Source: an uncultured Prevotella sp. (lineage in GTDB: Bacteria > Bacteroidota > Bacteroidia > Bacteroidales > Bacteroidaceae). From it: a stretch of DNA of 64,000 bases. The notes beneath the pieces were generated by a model, which was not told where the DNA came from, did not search any database, and saw nothing but the letters and a program-made list of their open reading frames with translations. The translations under genes and the position numbers were made by a program. Shown here one piece after another: positions 25,984-36,400 of the stretch. Position 1 is the stretch's first letter. Each line of letters begins with the position of its first letter. The DNA lies in assembly GCA_937907705.1 (NCBI GenBank), contig CALCVP010000067.1:40606-104605 (forward strand), in the 5' to 3' direction.

Positions 25984-26691
25984 ATGCGTAGATTTTTAAT
26001 TGTTTTGCTCTTGTTGAGTATTGTAACCGCAGGCTTAAAGGCGCAGGATGCAGGTCCTTATCAAGCGAAATATGCGGTAAAATGCAGCCGTTTCAGCAGT
26101 AATTGGTATGTCCAGTTAGGGCTTGATATGTCGTTACAGAACCCTTATGGACATAGTTTTGCCGATGTTTTTCCAAATGGAAAGACTTTTGGTGTAGATG
26201 CAGCGGTTGGAAAGTGGTTTACCCCGGGGTTGGGATTGCGTGCCAAGGTGAATTGGGAGAATGGGCTTCGGATATTTGAAAACAGGCATGCTGCATGGCT
26301 GGCACCTTTCTATGAGAATGGGGTAAATATGGACAAAGGCGGTTATATGTCGGTAGTGGGTGATATACAGTTTGACTTGCACAATCTGTTTGCAGGCTAT
26401 CAAGCCGACCGTTTATGGAATTTTCAGGTATTTCCTCGTGCCGGTATTGTGTATAACTTTGGCGTGTCCAAAGGTTCTCCTTTATTGGGCTTAGGCGTTG
26501 GCAGTACATTTAGGTTAAACAAGCGCATAAGTTTGTATGCAGATATGGCTTACCAGATGGTATCGAGTGGCTTTGTAGGTGTGGAGAAGGAGACAGGTAC
26601 AGGGTCTAACAGCAATGGCTATTTTGACTTTAACGTGGGCGTTCAAATCAATCTCGGCAAGAGTGGCTTTGAGCGATGGAGCGAGAATTAA
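25984..26691 (+). CDS. Outer-membrane beta-barrel protein, first tandem copy
   Basis: 235 residues with a signal peptide (MRRFLIVLLLLSIVTAGLKA). The mature part alternates aromatic and glycine residues as in an eight-strand-type barrel and ends in a strand (FDFNVGVQINLGK). Shared blocks with the next gene are LDMxLQNPYG, FPxGKTFGxDxAxGKWF, GLRAKVNWENG and VFPRAG. The function is unknown. It is transcribed with its paralog 26 bases downstream. Confidence 0.75.
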   Translation: MRRFLIVLLLLSIVTAGLKAQDAGPYQAKYAVKCSRFSSNWYVQLGLDMSLQNPYGHSFADVFPNGKTFGVDAAVGKWFTPGLGLRAKVNWENGLRIFENRHAAWLAPFYENGVNMDKGGYMSVVGDIQFDLHNLFAGYQADRLWNFQVFPRAGIVYNFGVSKGSPLLGLGVGSTFRLNKRISLYADMAYQMVSSGFVGVEKETGTGSNSNGYFDFNVGVQINLGKSGFERWSEN

Positions 26692-26717
26692 ATTACAATA
26701 TGAAACCAGATATTACA

Positions 26718-27422
26718 ATGAAAAAAATATATATATTACTCATGCTGCTGTTGTCGGCTTTTGTGGCGGCAACAGCACAGCAGCAAGAGCCTTCAGAGGC
26801 AGAGGATGCACATACTGTGGTGATAGATTCGTTTTGGAAAGGATGGTATTTGCAGGCAGGCCTCGACATGACGCTTCAGAACCCTTATGGTTTTGATTTT
26901 TCCGAGACCTTTCCCAAAGGCAAGACATTTGGCTTGGATGGTGCCATAGGCAAGTGGTTTTCGCCGGAAATAGGACTTCGTGCCCGCTTAAACTGGGAGA
27001 ATGGCTTTCCGCTTTTTCGCAATCATCACTTGGAGTGGGTGGCTCCTGCTGGTCGCAATGGCAGGAATATGGATGATGGTGGCTATATAGCTGCTTATAT
27101 GGATGTGCAACTTGACCTTAGCAATATCATTGGAGGTTATGATGCAGCCCGTCGCCTTCATGTGTTGGTTTTTCCGCGTGCAGGTTTGGCCAGCAATCTT
27201 TCTACCAAATCAGGTTCGCCAATGGTCGGTGCCGGAGTAGGTGCAGCGTATCACGTAAAAGGCCGTCTGAGTGTGTATGCAGACATGGCTTATCAGGTGA
27301 TAACGAGTGAGTTTTTTGGCGATGTGTCAGGTACGGGCATGGGAGTGAGTACGGGCAGCAATGGCTTTCTTGACTTTCATGTAGGTGTGCAATGGTCATT
27401 GGGCAAGCAAGTGGGTCAATGA
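26718..27422 (+). CDS. Outer-membrane beta-barrel protein, second tandem copy
   Basis: 234 residues from the ATG at 26718, which starts the signal peptide MKKIYILLMLLLSAFVAATA; an in-frame ATG at 26676 would overlap the previous gene and bury the signal. It is clearly homologous along its length to the preceding protein (same order of GKTFG, GKWFSPEIGLRA, NWENG, VFPRAG, YADMAYQ and a C-terminal FLDFHVGVQWSLGK strand). The pair arose by duplication and has diverged considerably. It ends at a bidirectional terminator. Confidence 0.75.
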   Translation: MKKIYILLMLLLSAFVAATAQQQEPSEAEDAHTVVIDSFWKGWYLQAGLDMTLQNPYGFDFSETFPKGKTFGLDGAIGKWFSPEIGLRARLNWENGFPLFRNHHLEWVAPAGRNGRNMDDGGYIAAYMDVQLDLSNIIGGYDAARRLHVLVFPRAGLASNLSTKSGSPMVGAGVGAAYHVKGRLSVYADMAYQVITSEFFGDVSGTGMGVSTGSNGFLDFHVGVQWSLGKQVGQ

Positions 27423-27450
27423 CAAGTAGTATGTAGATATTTTTATGACA

Positions 27451-27507
27451 AAATTCAAGCCCTGAACAGCAAGAGCGGATATCTGCTGTGCAGGGGCTTG
27501 AACTTTT
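27451..27507. terminator. Bidirectional terminator between convergent genes
   Basis: TTCAAGCCCTG and CAGGGGCTTGAA form the outer stem (one bulge), with CAGCA/TGCTG pairing inside; A and T tracts flank it. Confidence 0.75.
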
Positions 27508-27513
27508 ATCGCT

Positions 27514-28971
27514 TTAATGTTTTGATACAAAGGCCTTGGCCAAGAAGTCAAAGTTTTGCTGCACAATCTCGTTGCCACGTTTCAAACCTTGACTTGAATT
27601 GATGGTAGCGTCAGGCAGCAGATGGTGGGCTATGATGTAGCCTCTTACTTCTTCTTCAATGGAGATGGCAAGGTTGAGTGCCTGGTTAAGTGCCATTTTT
27701 TGGTTGTAATATGGGTTGTTGGCATCTTTGATGCACATGGCTGCGTCAGGCAGTATCTGAATGTCTTTATGGCAATCTTCAGGTATGTAGAGTGCTATAT
27801 TCTCGCCTTCCGGCAGTTTCAGGTTTTTCTTCGCGTTTTCGTCAAACGGAAGGTTTTGCAGCAAGAATTTCTCCATATCCTGCTGGTTGGCAAAGTAATA
27901 GAGTGCAGTGCCTTTTCTCAGCTTGTCGAGTGCATCTTTCATGTGCTCTTTGCCTATGTAGTCATTGTGGAGCGTTTCAAAAGGTTGCAGGTTATCGCTC
28001 CATGCACATACATCGTTAAGATACCATACTCCATTGTATTCTACAAAGCTGGCTATCGCCATCTTCTGTTTGTAGCAATCTTCATGTGGATGCCCCATAT
28101 TTTCTGCGCTGATGCTGAATGTTTCGCCATTGACATCTTCAAGCGTTATGCTTTTGTCTACCTCTCCTCCTACTATCTTGTAGCCTTGATATGGTTTAAA
28201 GCGTTGGCTTTCTATCGTATTGGCTGCATCATTGTTGCCATTGGCCCGCAGGATGTCTGCTGCCCATTGCTGTGGCAAAAGTTTCAGAGGTCCAATCTTG
28301 TTGTTGTAAGGCAATACACACTCAGCCATGCAATATGCCATATCCATGTTGCAGCGTGCGTTTTGTGTCACGGTCTGTGCTTGTGTGAACAGGCGTTGTG
28401 GCAGATGAGGAATATAGGTAAGATAGCACCCGAAGCAGAGCCATTTCAGCACATCGCGCTGCAGAACGAAGCTGTCTGTAAACTGCGGATGGACAAAGAA
28501 ATCCTTTAGTTCGTCATTGACAGATACTGTTTCAAAGTGTTCTGCAAGTATGGTAAAGGCAGCTTCTGCCAGTTGTCGGATGACAGGACTTTCAGGGTTG
28601 GTTATTCTGTCATGGTGCACTTCAAGCATTGTGTACCATACAAGAAACCTTACATCATCAAGGTTGGGCTCGTCTTGATAGTAATTGCTTTCGTCTACAT
28701 CAAAGAACGGAAGATACTTGCCCTGCTGTTCTTTCATTCTGTCGGTAAATGCGCGCCATATACCGGCATCGGCCACCACGTCTTCAAAATACATGGCTAT
28801 GTTTAGGCCCAAAAGCTTGAAACCGTCAGCTGTAATGTCGTTTATCTTCAGCCTCGACATGGCGGTGGCTATGTCGGTAGCTATCTTGGCATATTCCATA
28901 TCGGTGGTGGAGTGCATGCCTTTTGGATGTCGGTTTTCTATTTCAATTTTGGGTATTAATGTGCGTTTCAT
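27514..28971 (-). CDS. Uncharacterised 485-residue protein
   Basis: A soluble, acidic protein with no signal peptide or membrane segments. It has a helical N-terminal half (TDMEYAKIATDIATAMSRL) and a C-terminal half with short strand motifs (GVWYLNDVCAW, ALYYFANQQDMEKFL). I do not recognise a family or a catalytic motif. It has its own promoter (29174-29143) with a leader of about 165 bases and ends at the shared terminator, so it is monocistronic. A predicted 295-residue frame on the opposite strand is a shadow of it. Confidence 0.7.
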   Translation of the reverse strand: MKRTLIPKIEIENRHPKGMHSTTDMEYAKIATDIATAMSRLKINDITADGFKLLGLNIAMYFEDVVADAGIWRAFTDRMKEQQGKYLPFFDVDESNYYQDEPNLDDVRFLVWYTMLEVHHDRITNPESPVIRQLAEAAFTILAEHFETVSVNDELKDFFVHPQFTDSFVLQRDVLKWLCFGCYLTYIPHLPQRLFTQAQTVTQNARCNMDMAYCMAECVLPYNNKIGPLKLLPQQWAADILRANGNNDAANTIESQRFKPYQGYKIVGGEVDKSITLEDVNGETFSISAENMGHPHEDCYKQKMAIASFVEYNGVWYLNDVCAWSDNLQPFETLHNDYIGKEHMKDALDKLRKGTALYYFANQQDMEKFLLQNLPFDENAKKNLKLPEGENIALYIPEDCHKDIQILPDAAMCIKDANNPYYNQKMALNQALNLAISIEEEVRGYIIAHHLLPDATINSSQGLKRGNEIVQQNFDFLAKAFVSKH

Positions 28972-29142
28972 AATTATTTTTTATTGTTGTTTTTTTTTGT
29001 AGTGTATTGATAATCAGTTTCCCGTTCAGTCTTGCTAAGGCTGTTGCTGCTTGCCGTTTTAGGCAGAGTGGCATAGCTTCTTTTCCTTTTGCTTTCTGCT
29101 TGAAGTATTCCAAGACTGATGAGAATCTTTGAAAGGTGATTG

Positions 29143-29174
29143 CAAAATTAAGAAAGTGTTATGACTTTTGCAAA
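29143..29174 (-). promoter_or_regulatory. Promoter of the 485-residue protein gene
   Basis: Minus-strand TTTG (29174-29171), 20 bases, TAATTTTG (29150-29143). Confidence 0.75.
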
Positions 29175-29233
29175 GAAAGTGCCAATATTTTGATAGATGC
29201 AGTCAATAGTTTGGCACATACAAAATATAAAAC

Positions 29234-29273
29234 AGACGCATCAAATTTTGCTTAAGCAATTTTTGATGCGTCT
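29234..29273 (-). terminator. Terminator of the small transglycosylase gene
   Basis: AGACGCATCAAA pairs perfectly with TTTGATGCGTCT around a loop that itself pairs (TTGCTTAAGCAA). On the minus strand it is followed by TTTTATATTTTG. Confidence 0.8.
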
Positions 29274-29281
29274 GCTATGGT

Positions 29282-29713
29282 TTATTTAAGGAAGCTCATC
29301 ACTTTGTTAAAGTAGCGTTGTGTGCCTTTCACACTGTATCTCAGTCCACCGTTCCATGATCGGATAGCTTGTTCCACATTGTTAAGCGGGTTGTAGAACG
29401 ATTGGAAGAGCAAGAACATCTCTTTTGATTTGGCTATATTGAACCGGTCAGACAGCTTGAAGCGTTTTTTGCTTTTTCGCTTTTTCAATATATTGTTGCA
29501 TTCAGCAACCAAGATGGGGGTAATCTGCATGACACCGCAAGAGTTGCCGCTTACGGCTTGAGGGTTGCCTTGACTTTCCACTTGAATGATGGCATCCATC
29601 ACAGGGTTCCAGTCAAAGGTGCTGTCGATAGTTTCTTCGTCTTGGGCAAAAGCAGATGCATTGGCAAGACACAATAATAACATTAAAAATACTTTCTTTA
29701 TTATTCTCTCCAT
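29282..29713 (-). CDS. Minimal secreted SLT-type lytic transglycosylase
   Basis: 143 residues with a signal peptide (ending SAFAQ). The catalytic motif MDAIIQVESQGNPQAVSGNS carries the active Glu, followed by GVMQITP and the late SWNGG motif, all SLT-family landmarks. It lacks the extra domains of MltD (no LysM, no linker) and is at the lower size limit for this fold. It probably cleaves peptidoglycan locally in the periplasm. Its promoter is at 29910-29880. Confidence 0.82.
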   Translation of the reverse strand: MERIIKKVFLMLLLCLANASAFAQDEETIDSTFDWNPVMDAIIQVESQGNPQAVSGNSCGVMQITPILVAECNNILKKRKSKKRFKLSDRFNIAKSKEMFLLFQSFYNPLNNVEQAIRSWNGGLRYSVKGTQRYFNKVMSFLK

Positions 29714-29879
29714 ATTTGATTGTTTTTGGCACCTGAACAGATCTATAAAAAAGTGTTCACGGCAATCGGTTTATTTAAGAAATAATGATTGAAAACCGAA
29801 CCTGGATGCCAGTTATTTACTTATGTTGAATAACTGCTTTCACAACAAAAGAAGTCAAGCTATTCAAAACTTTCGATTG

Positions 29880-29910
29880 CAAAGGTAATAAATTTTTCCC
29901 AGTTATACAA
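29880..29910 (-). promoter_or_regulatory. Promoter of the small transglycosylase gene
   Basis: Minus-strand TTG (29910-29908), 20 bases, TACCTTTG (29887-29880). The leader is about 165 bases. Confidence 0.6.
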
Positions 29911-30240
29911 GAAAATGTATGGCTTTTGGACTTTTTTAAAGTACTTGAACGATTATATATAATGTTGAAAATCAAATCTTTGTGTTAAAGCTATATGGCG
30001 GATTAAACCTTTTGCAACTCTATGCACACCCTCTTGAAACCCTTTATGATAGGGCATTTTAGATGTTTTGGCACACTTTTTGCTAATGAAGTGTTATCTG
30101 TTAATAATTGATATGGCTCAAGAAAAGATACAACATCTGTTTTTGTGTTTGAAAGTGGCAGTTTCCTTAATAATATTAACAGTAGGGAGCTTGCTTTGAA
30201 GTTGTATGTCTATCTGTTGACTGTATTCTTTTGTTGCGTA

Positions 30241-30372
30241 AGAAGAAATGCATGTGCCTTGCAGAATGGCAGCAACTGTTATCCAAGAGCATAGCAATTG
30301 GCATATAAAAGCGCTGCAATCACAACCCAAAAGCACTGCAATCGCACCTCAAAAGCATAGCTATTGAAAAGC
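30241..30372. repeat. 22-base-period array 4
   Basis: Six units start at 30241, 30263, 30285, 30307, 30329 and 30351. The last four share AAAAGCxxTGCAAT or AAAAGCATAGC cores (AAAAGCGCTGCAATC at 30307, AAAAGCACTGCAATC at 30329). The first two are degenerate but in phase. It lies in the 865-base gap 29714-30578, which also holds the transglycosylase promoter (29880) and the GH2 terminator (30495); no gene is credible there. Confidence 0.75.
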
Positions 30373-30494
30373 GACAAGAATGGTATGGGGGCATAATAAG
30401 CACAGAGGTAAGAAAGAGATGGAATATGAGTAGGCGTTCTAAGCGTATGAAAGTAAAGCACATACCTGCTTAAATTCATTCTGAATGCCTAAAA

Positions 30495-30533
30495 AAGCGG
30501 AAACAAACTGTTGTTGTACAGTTGCTTCCGCTT
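30495..30533 (-). terminator. Terminator of the GH2 gene
   Basis: AAGCGGAAACAAACTG and CAGTTGCTTCCGCTT pair with a bulge. On the minus strand TTTTTTAGG follows. A partial copy of the right arm (CAGTTGTTTCCGC) recurs at about 30550. Confidence 0.75.
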
Positions 30534-30578
30534 GGTAAGTTCATTTGCGGCAGTTGTTTCCGCTGGTGGTTCAAGAGA

Positions 30579-33161
30579 CTATTTGGTCTGTATGCCAAAG
30601 TCGGCTTGCTGCTTGTTCACCTCTTCCAGTGTGCGCTGACGCTCCTCCTCTGTCATCATTTTTACTTGATTGTCAGAGCGCACTTGTTGTTTTTTCACGA
30701 TAGAAACTTTGTCTGTAAAACATGCTGGCAGTTCAGCGGCAACGCTCTCTATTGTTAGTTCAGCGGGTGTAGGTGCATAAGTGCCCTCGAAATACGAGCG
30801 TGCTTTAATGGTAATCTTGCCAGGCTTGTCGGTAGCTTGTATCAGTACGGGGGCGCTTCCCCATTCAACTATTCGTGGATTGGCCATAATCTGGTCGCCA
30901 TCACCGATAATGCGGCCCTCACCCTCTACTGTAAAGTAGATGTTGTCTTTAGCCAGGCGCTTTACATTGCCGTTGTCGTCTGTTATTTCTGCCACCACTA
31001 CAATAAAGTCGCTGCCGTCGGCTGTCAACTCTTTGTCCAGCTTATCGGCATACAAACGTATCTTGGTAGAACGGCGCGAAGGCATCTTCTTCTCCGTAGC
31101 CACCACTTTTCCGTTTTTGATTCCTTCTGCCAAGAGCGACACACGTTGCCAGTTACGCTGCTTGTAGCTGTGTTCGCGTGCCTTCCAGAAGTCCCAAAAG
31201 CCTTTGAATACCACAGGCGTACAAGGCTTGTAGTTGTCGCTGTGTACTACCGGCAGTGTCAATACCTTATCACCGTCAAACTGAGTTAGTCGCACGCTGT
31301 CGCAATTAGAGAATACCACTACATCGCTGTCTGAGAATGGAGTCATTTCATTGGCTACAAAAACCATAGGCTCACTGTCTCTTACCTGCGAGCGAAACAT
31401 TTCAAAAGCATACTTTTTCTGTCTGAAGGCATCATAGATTCCGCCAAAATAAGGGTCGGGATGGTATCCGCGTTGATGGTCGAACGGGTGCCATTGGCAG
31501 GCACCTATAAACTGTCGTTGGCCGTGAAACATCTCGCCATAGGTATCGCAGAGCGACAGAGCTGCTGTAAGCATAGGCTTTTCGCCCCACGAGCGGGCAG
31601 CACGGTTGAGGCAATTGTGGGCATACCAGTCGTCTACCATTTCGCCAAATTCGCGTGTAAACACACATTTGTCGTCAGGAATGTTTTCTTTGCCAATGTT
31701 TTCCGGCCAGTCATATACTACATCATAATTGTCTTTTACACCGGCAGACTGCACATCAGCCACGGCTGCAGGGCGACCGGCATAAGGAAACTCATCACGC
31801 GTAATCTTCAAAGCTTTAAGCGCAAAATTCTCAGGATAGCGTGTCTCATTAAGTATAGGCTCCCACATCAGCACAGAGGTGTGGTTGCGGTCGCGGCGTA
31901 TGATGTCGCGCGTATTTTGGTGAACTCTCTCGCCAAACTCAGGATTTTTGTTCCAATATTGCCAACCGGGAGTGGGCACAATCACGAAGAGTCCCAACTC
32001 ATCGCAAGCATCCATAAATGAAGGGTCTTGAGGATAGTGGGCAGCACGAATGATAGTCATGCCTGCATCCTTCAGCCTTTTTGCGTCTCGCCATTGCTGG
32101 CTGTTGGGAACAGCATTGCCCACATAGGCGAAATCTTGATGACGGTTGCCGCCAATCAGCTGGTGATAGGGCTTGCCATTGAGCCAAAAACCGTCTTTTC
32201 CGCGAAATTCAGCTTTGCGTATGCCCATGCGCACCATGCCGCCATCTACGCTTTTGTTGCCCATCATAATGTTAATCTCCACATTATAAAGGTAAGGTGT
32301 TTCGGGCGACCATAGCTGTATGTTCTTCAATATCGCGCCTAAATAGGCAGTAGTACATTGTCCTGCGGCTATGGTTATCTTCTTCTTTAGCGTTACAATC
32401 GTTTTGCCTTCTTTGTTTTTGATACGGGCTATTACTGTAGGCTCTGCCTGCTGGGTTGAGTTGTTGGCTACATCTACATTGATGAAAGCATGGGCCTTGT
32501 TGCCTTCTATATTGTCGTAGTGAAGAAAAACACCACCGCCACCTACTTTGCCTGCTTCTATGGCATCAGTAATGGCAATGGGCGATTTGCCTATAAGCCA
32601 TACATCGCGATACATGCCGCCATGGTAGCAAAAGTCGAGCGCACTCTGTTTCTTTCCGGGAGGGTAAGTCTTATCGTCGCTGTTGTCGGCCTTTACGGCT
32701 ATTACACAGCTGTCGCCAGGCTTTATGCCAGCCTTTGTCAGGTCAATAGTAATGGGCAGATAGCCACCTAAATGCTCCTTTACTAATTGCCCGTTCACAT
32801 AGATAGCTTGTTTGCCCATGATGGCTTCAAAATGCAGAGTAACGTTTTTGCCGGCCATGTCAGCAGGCATTGTAAAGTGTTTTCTGTACCAGGCTATGCC
32901 TTGATAATTGCGCCCGCCACTGGCTTCAGACGGTTCCAGGCGCACAGAGTGGGGCACATTGACCACAGTCCATTGACTATCGTCATAGTCTTTGGCATCA
33001 GCTCCCTTGGCATCGCCTAAATAGAAGCGCCAACCTTGGTCAAAGTTGTAAACTATTCTGCCACTTCCTTGCATTTGGTAGAAGCCGGCCACAGATGTTT
33101 TGTCTACTGCAATGGCAGCCAAAGGCAGGCATAATGCCAATAAAAGAAATAGTTTTCTCAT
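30579..33161 (-). CDS. Secreted GH2 family glycoside hydrolase
   Basis: 860 residues with a signal peptide (MRKLFLLLALCLPLAAIAV). The GH2 sugar-binding jelly roll comes first (YNFDQGWRFYLGDAKGADAK, AWYRKHFTMPADMAGKN), then an immunoglobulin-like domain. The TIM barrel has the acid/base Glu in MWEPILNETRYPE (about 437) and the nucleophile Glu in FTREFGEMVDDWY (about 504). A C-terminal Ig-like extension follows. GH2 covers beta-galactosidases, glucuronidases and galacturonidases; in RG-II degradation GH2 enzymes remove uronic acids from chain A, which is my preferred but unproven role. It is separated from the upstream GH78 gene by a terminator (33345-33389). Confidence 0.9.
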   Translation of the reverse strand: MRKLFLLLALCLPLAAIAVDKTSVAGFYQMQGSGRIVYNFDQGWRFYLGDAKGADAKDYDDSQWTVVNVPHSVRLEPSEASGGRNYQGIAWYRKHFTMPADMAGKNVTLHFEAIMGKQAIYVNGQLVKEHLGGYLPITIDLTKAGIKPGDSCVIAVKADNSDDKTYPPGKKQSALDFCYHGGMYRDVWLIGKSPIAITDAIEAGKVGGGGVFLHYDNIEGNKAHAFINVDVANNSTQQAEPTVIARIKNKEGKTIVTLKKKITIAAGQCTTAYLGAILKNIQLWSPETPYLYNVEINIMMGNKSVDGGMVRMGIRKAEFRGKDGFWLNGKPYHQLIGGNRHQDFAYVGNAVPNSQQWRDAKRLKDAGMTIIRAAHYPQDPSFMDACDELGLFVIVPTPGWQYWNKNPEFGERVHQNTRDIIRRDRNHTSVLMWEPILNETRYPENFALKALKITRDEFPYAGRPAAVADVQSAGVKDNYDVVYDWPENIGKENIPDDKCVFTREFGEMVDDWYAHNCLNRAARSWGEKPMLTAALSLCDTYGEMFHGQRQFIGACQWHPFDHQRGYHPDPYFGGIYDAFRQKKYAFEMFRSQVRDSEPMVFVANEMTPFSDSDVVVFSNCDSVRLTQFDGDKVLTLPVVHSDNYKPCTPVVFKGFWDFWKAREHSYKQRNWQRVSLLAEGIKNGKVVATEKKMPSRRSTKIRLYADKLDKELTADGSDFIVVVAEITDDNGNVKRLAKDNIYFTVEGEGRIIGDGDQIMANPRIVEWGSAPVLIQATDKPGKITIKARSYFEGTYAPTPAELTIESVAAELPACFTDKVSIVKKQQVRSDNQVKMMTEEERQRTLEEVNKQQADFGIQTK

Positions 33162-33344
33162 TGTTTATAAAGTTTGATGTTTATATTAATCGGAAAAATT
33201 ATTTGTGATGTCTTATAGAGCAAGACAATAAAAAACATTGCAAATAAGTAGAAGCTATTTAGAATAAAGCTGTCAATAGTTTGCTAAAATCATAGTGTTT
33301 GCTTATTTGTCAACTCAATTCTGATAGTTTGTTTCAAAATATAA

Positions 33345-33389
33345 AAATCGGAAGCCCAAAGTAGTTAAAGCCTTTTAGGCTTCCGATTT
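33345..33389 (-). terminator. Terminator between GH78 and GH2 genes
   Basis: AAATCGGAAGCC (33345-33356) pairs perfectly with GGCTTCCGATTT (33378-33389). Confidence 0.75.
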
Positions 33390-33411
33390 CATGATGATGA
33401 ATATCCTCGCG

Positions 33412-36400
33412 CTATTGAGGCATATTGTCGGTAGTCAGCTCTACATGCTTGATACGCTGGCGGCGCCATGTGTAAATGCAGTGCAGATGTCCGTCTTTCG
33501 TCTGGATAATGGATGGATAAGAATACTGACTGATAGGTGAATCTTCCAAAGTTATCCAGTGTTTCCAATGTTCACCGTCATCGGAAACAAGCAGAGACAG
33601 TGGCGTGCGCAATCCTTTTCCGTTTTTGATGCCATGCGGTATAGGCTTGTCATTGCAAATCATTACCTGCTTTCCGTTGCTGAGTGTTACGGCATCAAGG
33701 CCACTGTTGTTGTTGGGAGTGTCTATCAAGCGTAGCTTGCTCCATGTAAGCCCGTTGTCAGAACTGTATGTAATGCCTATTTTTTCGCTTCGGGTGCGGG
33801 CTACTGCTGCCAAACGGCCGTCTTTCAGCGTAATGATAGAAGGCTGAATGGCTTTTACATCTTTGTCGGCAGCCACGTAATCAGTGCGCTTCCAGGTCTT
33901 GCCCATGTCATCGGAGTATTCAAAATAAAGGCGCCATCCGCCTTTTTCTACACTTGTAGGAGCTATCAGCCTGCCTTTACTCAGTATAGGTTTGTTCTTT
34001 ACAGGACCGAGAAAATCTTTTTGTAGCGGTTTACGTTTGCTCCAAGTTTTACCGCCATCTTTGGAAGAAACCATCCATCCTGTCCAATCAGACACGCTAC
34101 TGCCAATCTTGAAGTATATTTGGAGATCTCCATTAGGTATTTGATATATTACCGGATTCCAGCAAGCTTTACGTAAAGTGTCGTTGATTACACCATCAGC
34201 CACCCTTTGTGGAGCCGTCCAAGTGGTAGACCCTTTAGGCAAACGGCTTACCCAAATGCATACATCAGGGTTGCGTTCTTTGGTTCCACCAAAGTAAGTA
34301 GCCACCAAATCGCCTTTGGTTGTTTCAGCAATAGTGGCAGAATGGCACTCAGGAAAGGATGCTTTCTTATAGAGAAATTCGTCTTTTAAGATTGATTTGT
34401 GGCGCATCACCAAAGGCTCTTTGAACTCATATATTCCCGAACCAATAGCCTTTACCTGTCCATTAGGCAAGTAAACATCAGCAGTAGTGTTGGCAGGTAT
34501 CTCTACATGCCATATCAAGTATCCGTCCTTTTTGTGCCAATTACTTACTATGTTGCCATAGATAGACTTGTAAGAGGCATTGATGTCATCTATTTCATCA
34601 ACGTTATAAGCAGGTTTCAATATAATATGTTTAAAGCCCGGAGTGGTGATATCATAGTTGATTCCCGCCACATCTTCGTAAATCCAAGATACCAAGTCTC
34701 CTAATAACATGACGTGGTTGCCACTGTTCATGCGTGGATTGGCTGTATCACCGTTCCATAACTCCCAAATAGTAGTAGCGCCTTTTTCTGTCATATAGCC
34801 CCAACTTGGGTATTTCTTTTGAGTAGCCAACAGCCAGGCAACATCGTTTCTGCCCATGTCAGCTAAACCATGCATCAGCCATTGCACACCAATCACGCCA
34901 CAGGAGATGAAGCCTTTGTTTAAGGTAATGATATTGTGGAGAATGTTTTTCTCTACTTCACCTTTCACATAAGCATCGTCTATCATGCCGAATTGCAAGG
35001 GCAGAAGGTTAGATGTTACGGTTCCATTGCCATAGAAAGTACTGTCGGGATAGAGCAATTGCCCTTTTACAAGACTTGTTCCACGCTCAATATGGAGATA
35101 TTTGTCGTTGAAAGCCTGCTTTACTTTGCTGGCTTCCGCCTCAAAACTGTTGGCATCTTCTGGCTTGTTGAGCAGTTTTGCAAATCGTGCCATCAGTTTG
35201 TTGAGGCGATAATAGTAGGCTGTAGCAATCAATGTACCGTCAGTTATGCGTTTAGGATCTTTGCTGTGAATCATCTTTATATCCTCAGGTGGAACGCACC
35301 AATCGCCATATTTGTCGCGCGGCATTAGTCCATCGTGCTCATATTGGTACTTCATGTGGTCCAACCAGCGTTTGATATTGGGATAATATTTGTGTAAAGG
35401 CGCATCATCTCCATATTGGTTGTACATCATTTCTATGGAGAAGGGTAGGGCAGCAGGCCAGGTAATATTGTCAGAGTAATAGTTCCAAAAAGCAGGAGCT
35501 ACATCAGGGATACATCCATCTTCACGTTGATCTTCACAAATGTCGCGTGCCCATTTTTCGTAAAGATTGTTGTTGTCAAATATATAGGCTTCACCAAAGC
35601 AGCCACGTGTACGGTCGCCTAACCAAGGTTGGCGTTCGTCTCGCTGTGGGCAGTCAACGGGCATACCTTTGTAATTATCCAATATTCCCCATACAGCATT
35701 GTGATAAACCTTATTAAGAATGGTATCGGAACATGCAAAGTTTCCTGTCTGTGTCATTTCATCGCTGATTACTTCGCCAATTAGGTCGTTGTTTTTCAGC
35801 TCTTTCAATCCTTTGATTTCTGCATAGCGGAAACCGTGATATGAGAAAAGTGGTGACCACCAACGTTCTTTCTCTTTACCATTGGCTATATAATAATCGG
35901 TAGACAGTGCATTACGTAAGTTTTCACGATATAGTGAACCGTCTTTCTGCAATGTTTCAGCAAACACAATGCTCACTGTATCGCCAGAGTTGAGATGATT
36001 CATCTTTACTTTAAGCCAGCCAGCCATGTTTTGCCCCATGTCAACTATATAGCTTTCGCCATGTTTTTTTATGCTAATCGGCATGAGTGTCTTTACAACT
36101 TTCATGTTTGGCGACATGGCTCCGCGAAGCGTTCCCATAGGAATGCCTACTCGTTCTGCTGCTGTCCAGTCTTTGTCATTGAAGTCAGTGTCGTTCCATC
36201 CGTTGAATTCTTTTCGTGCATCGTAGATTTCGCCATCATATTCATTGTTGGAACGCAAGGCACCGTCAGCGTTTAACTTCCATTTTGTGTTGGAAGCAAT
36301 ACACTGTTTCTTTCCATCTGCATATTCAATGATAAGATTTGCTCGCATTTTAGGATAACCAAAGTTGGTTATTTTGTATGGCTTCTTCTTTTGTTGCATG

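Noticed and set aside
27622..28509. A 295-residue plus-strand frame opposite the 485-residue protein
   Set aside because: Rich in Phe/Cys/Tyr and without motifs, as expected for an antisense shadow; the minus-strand gene has a proper promoter.
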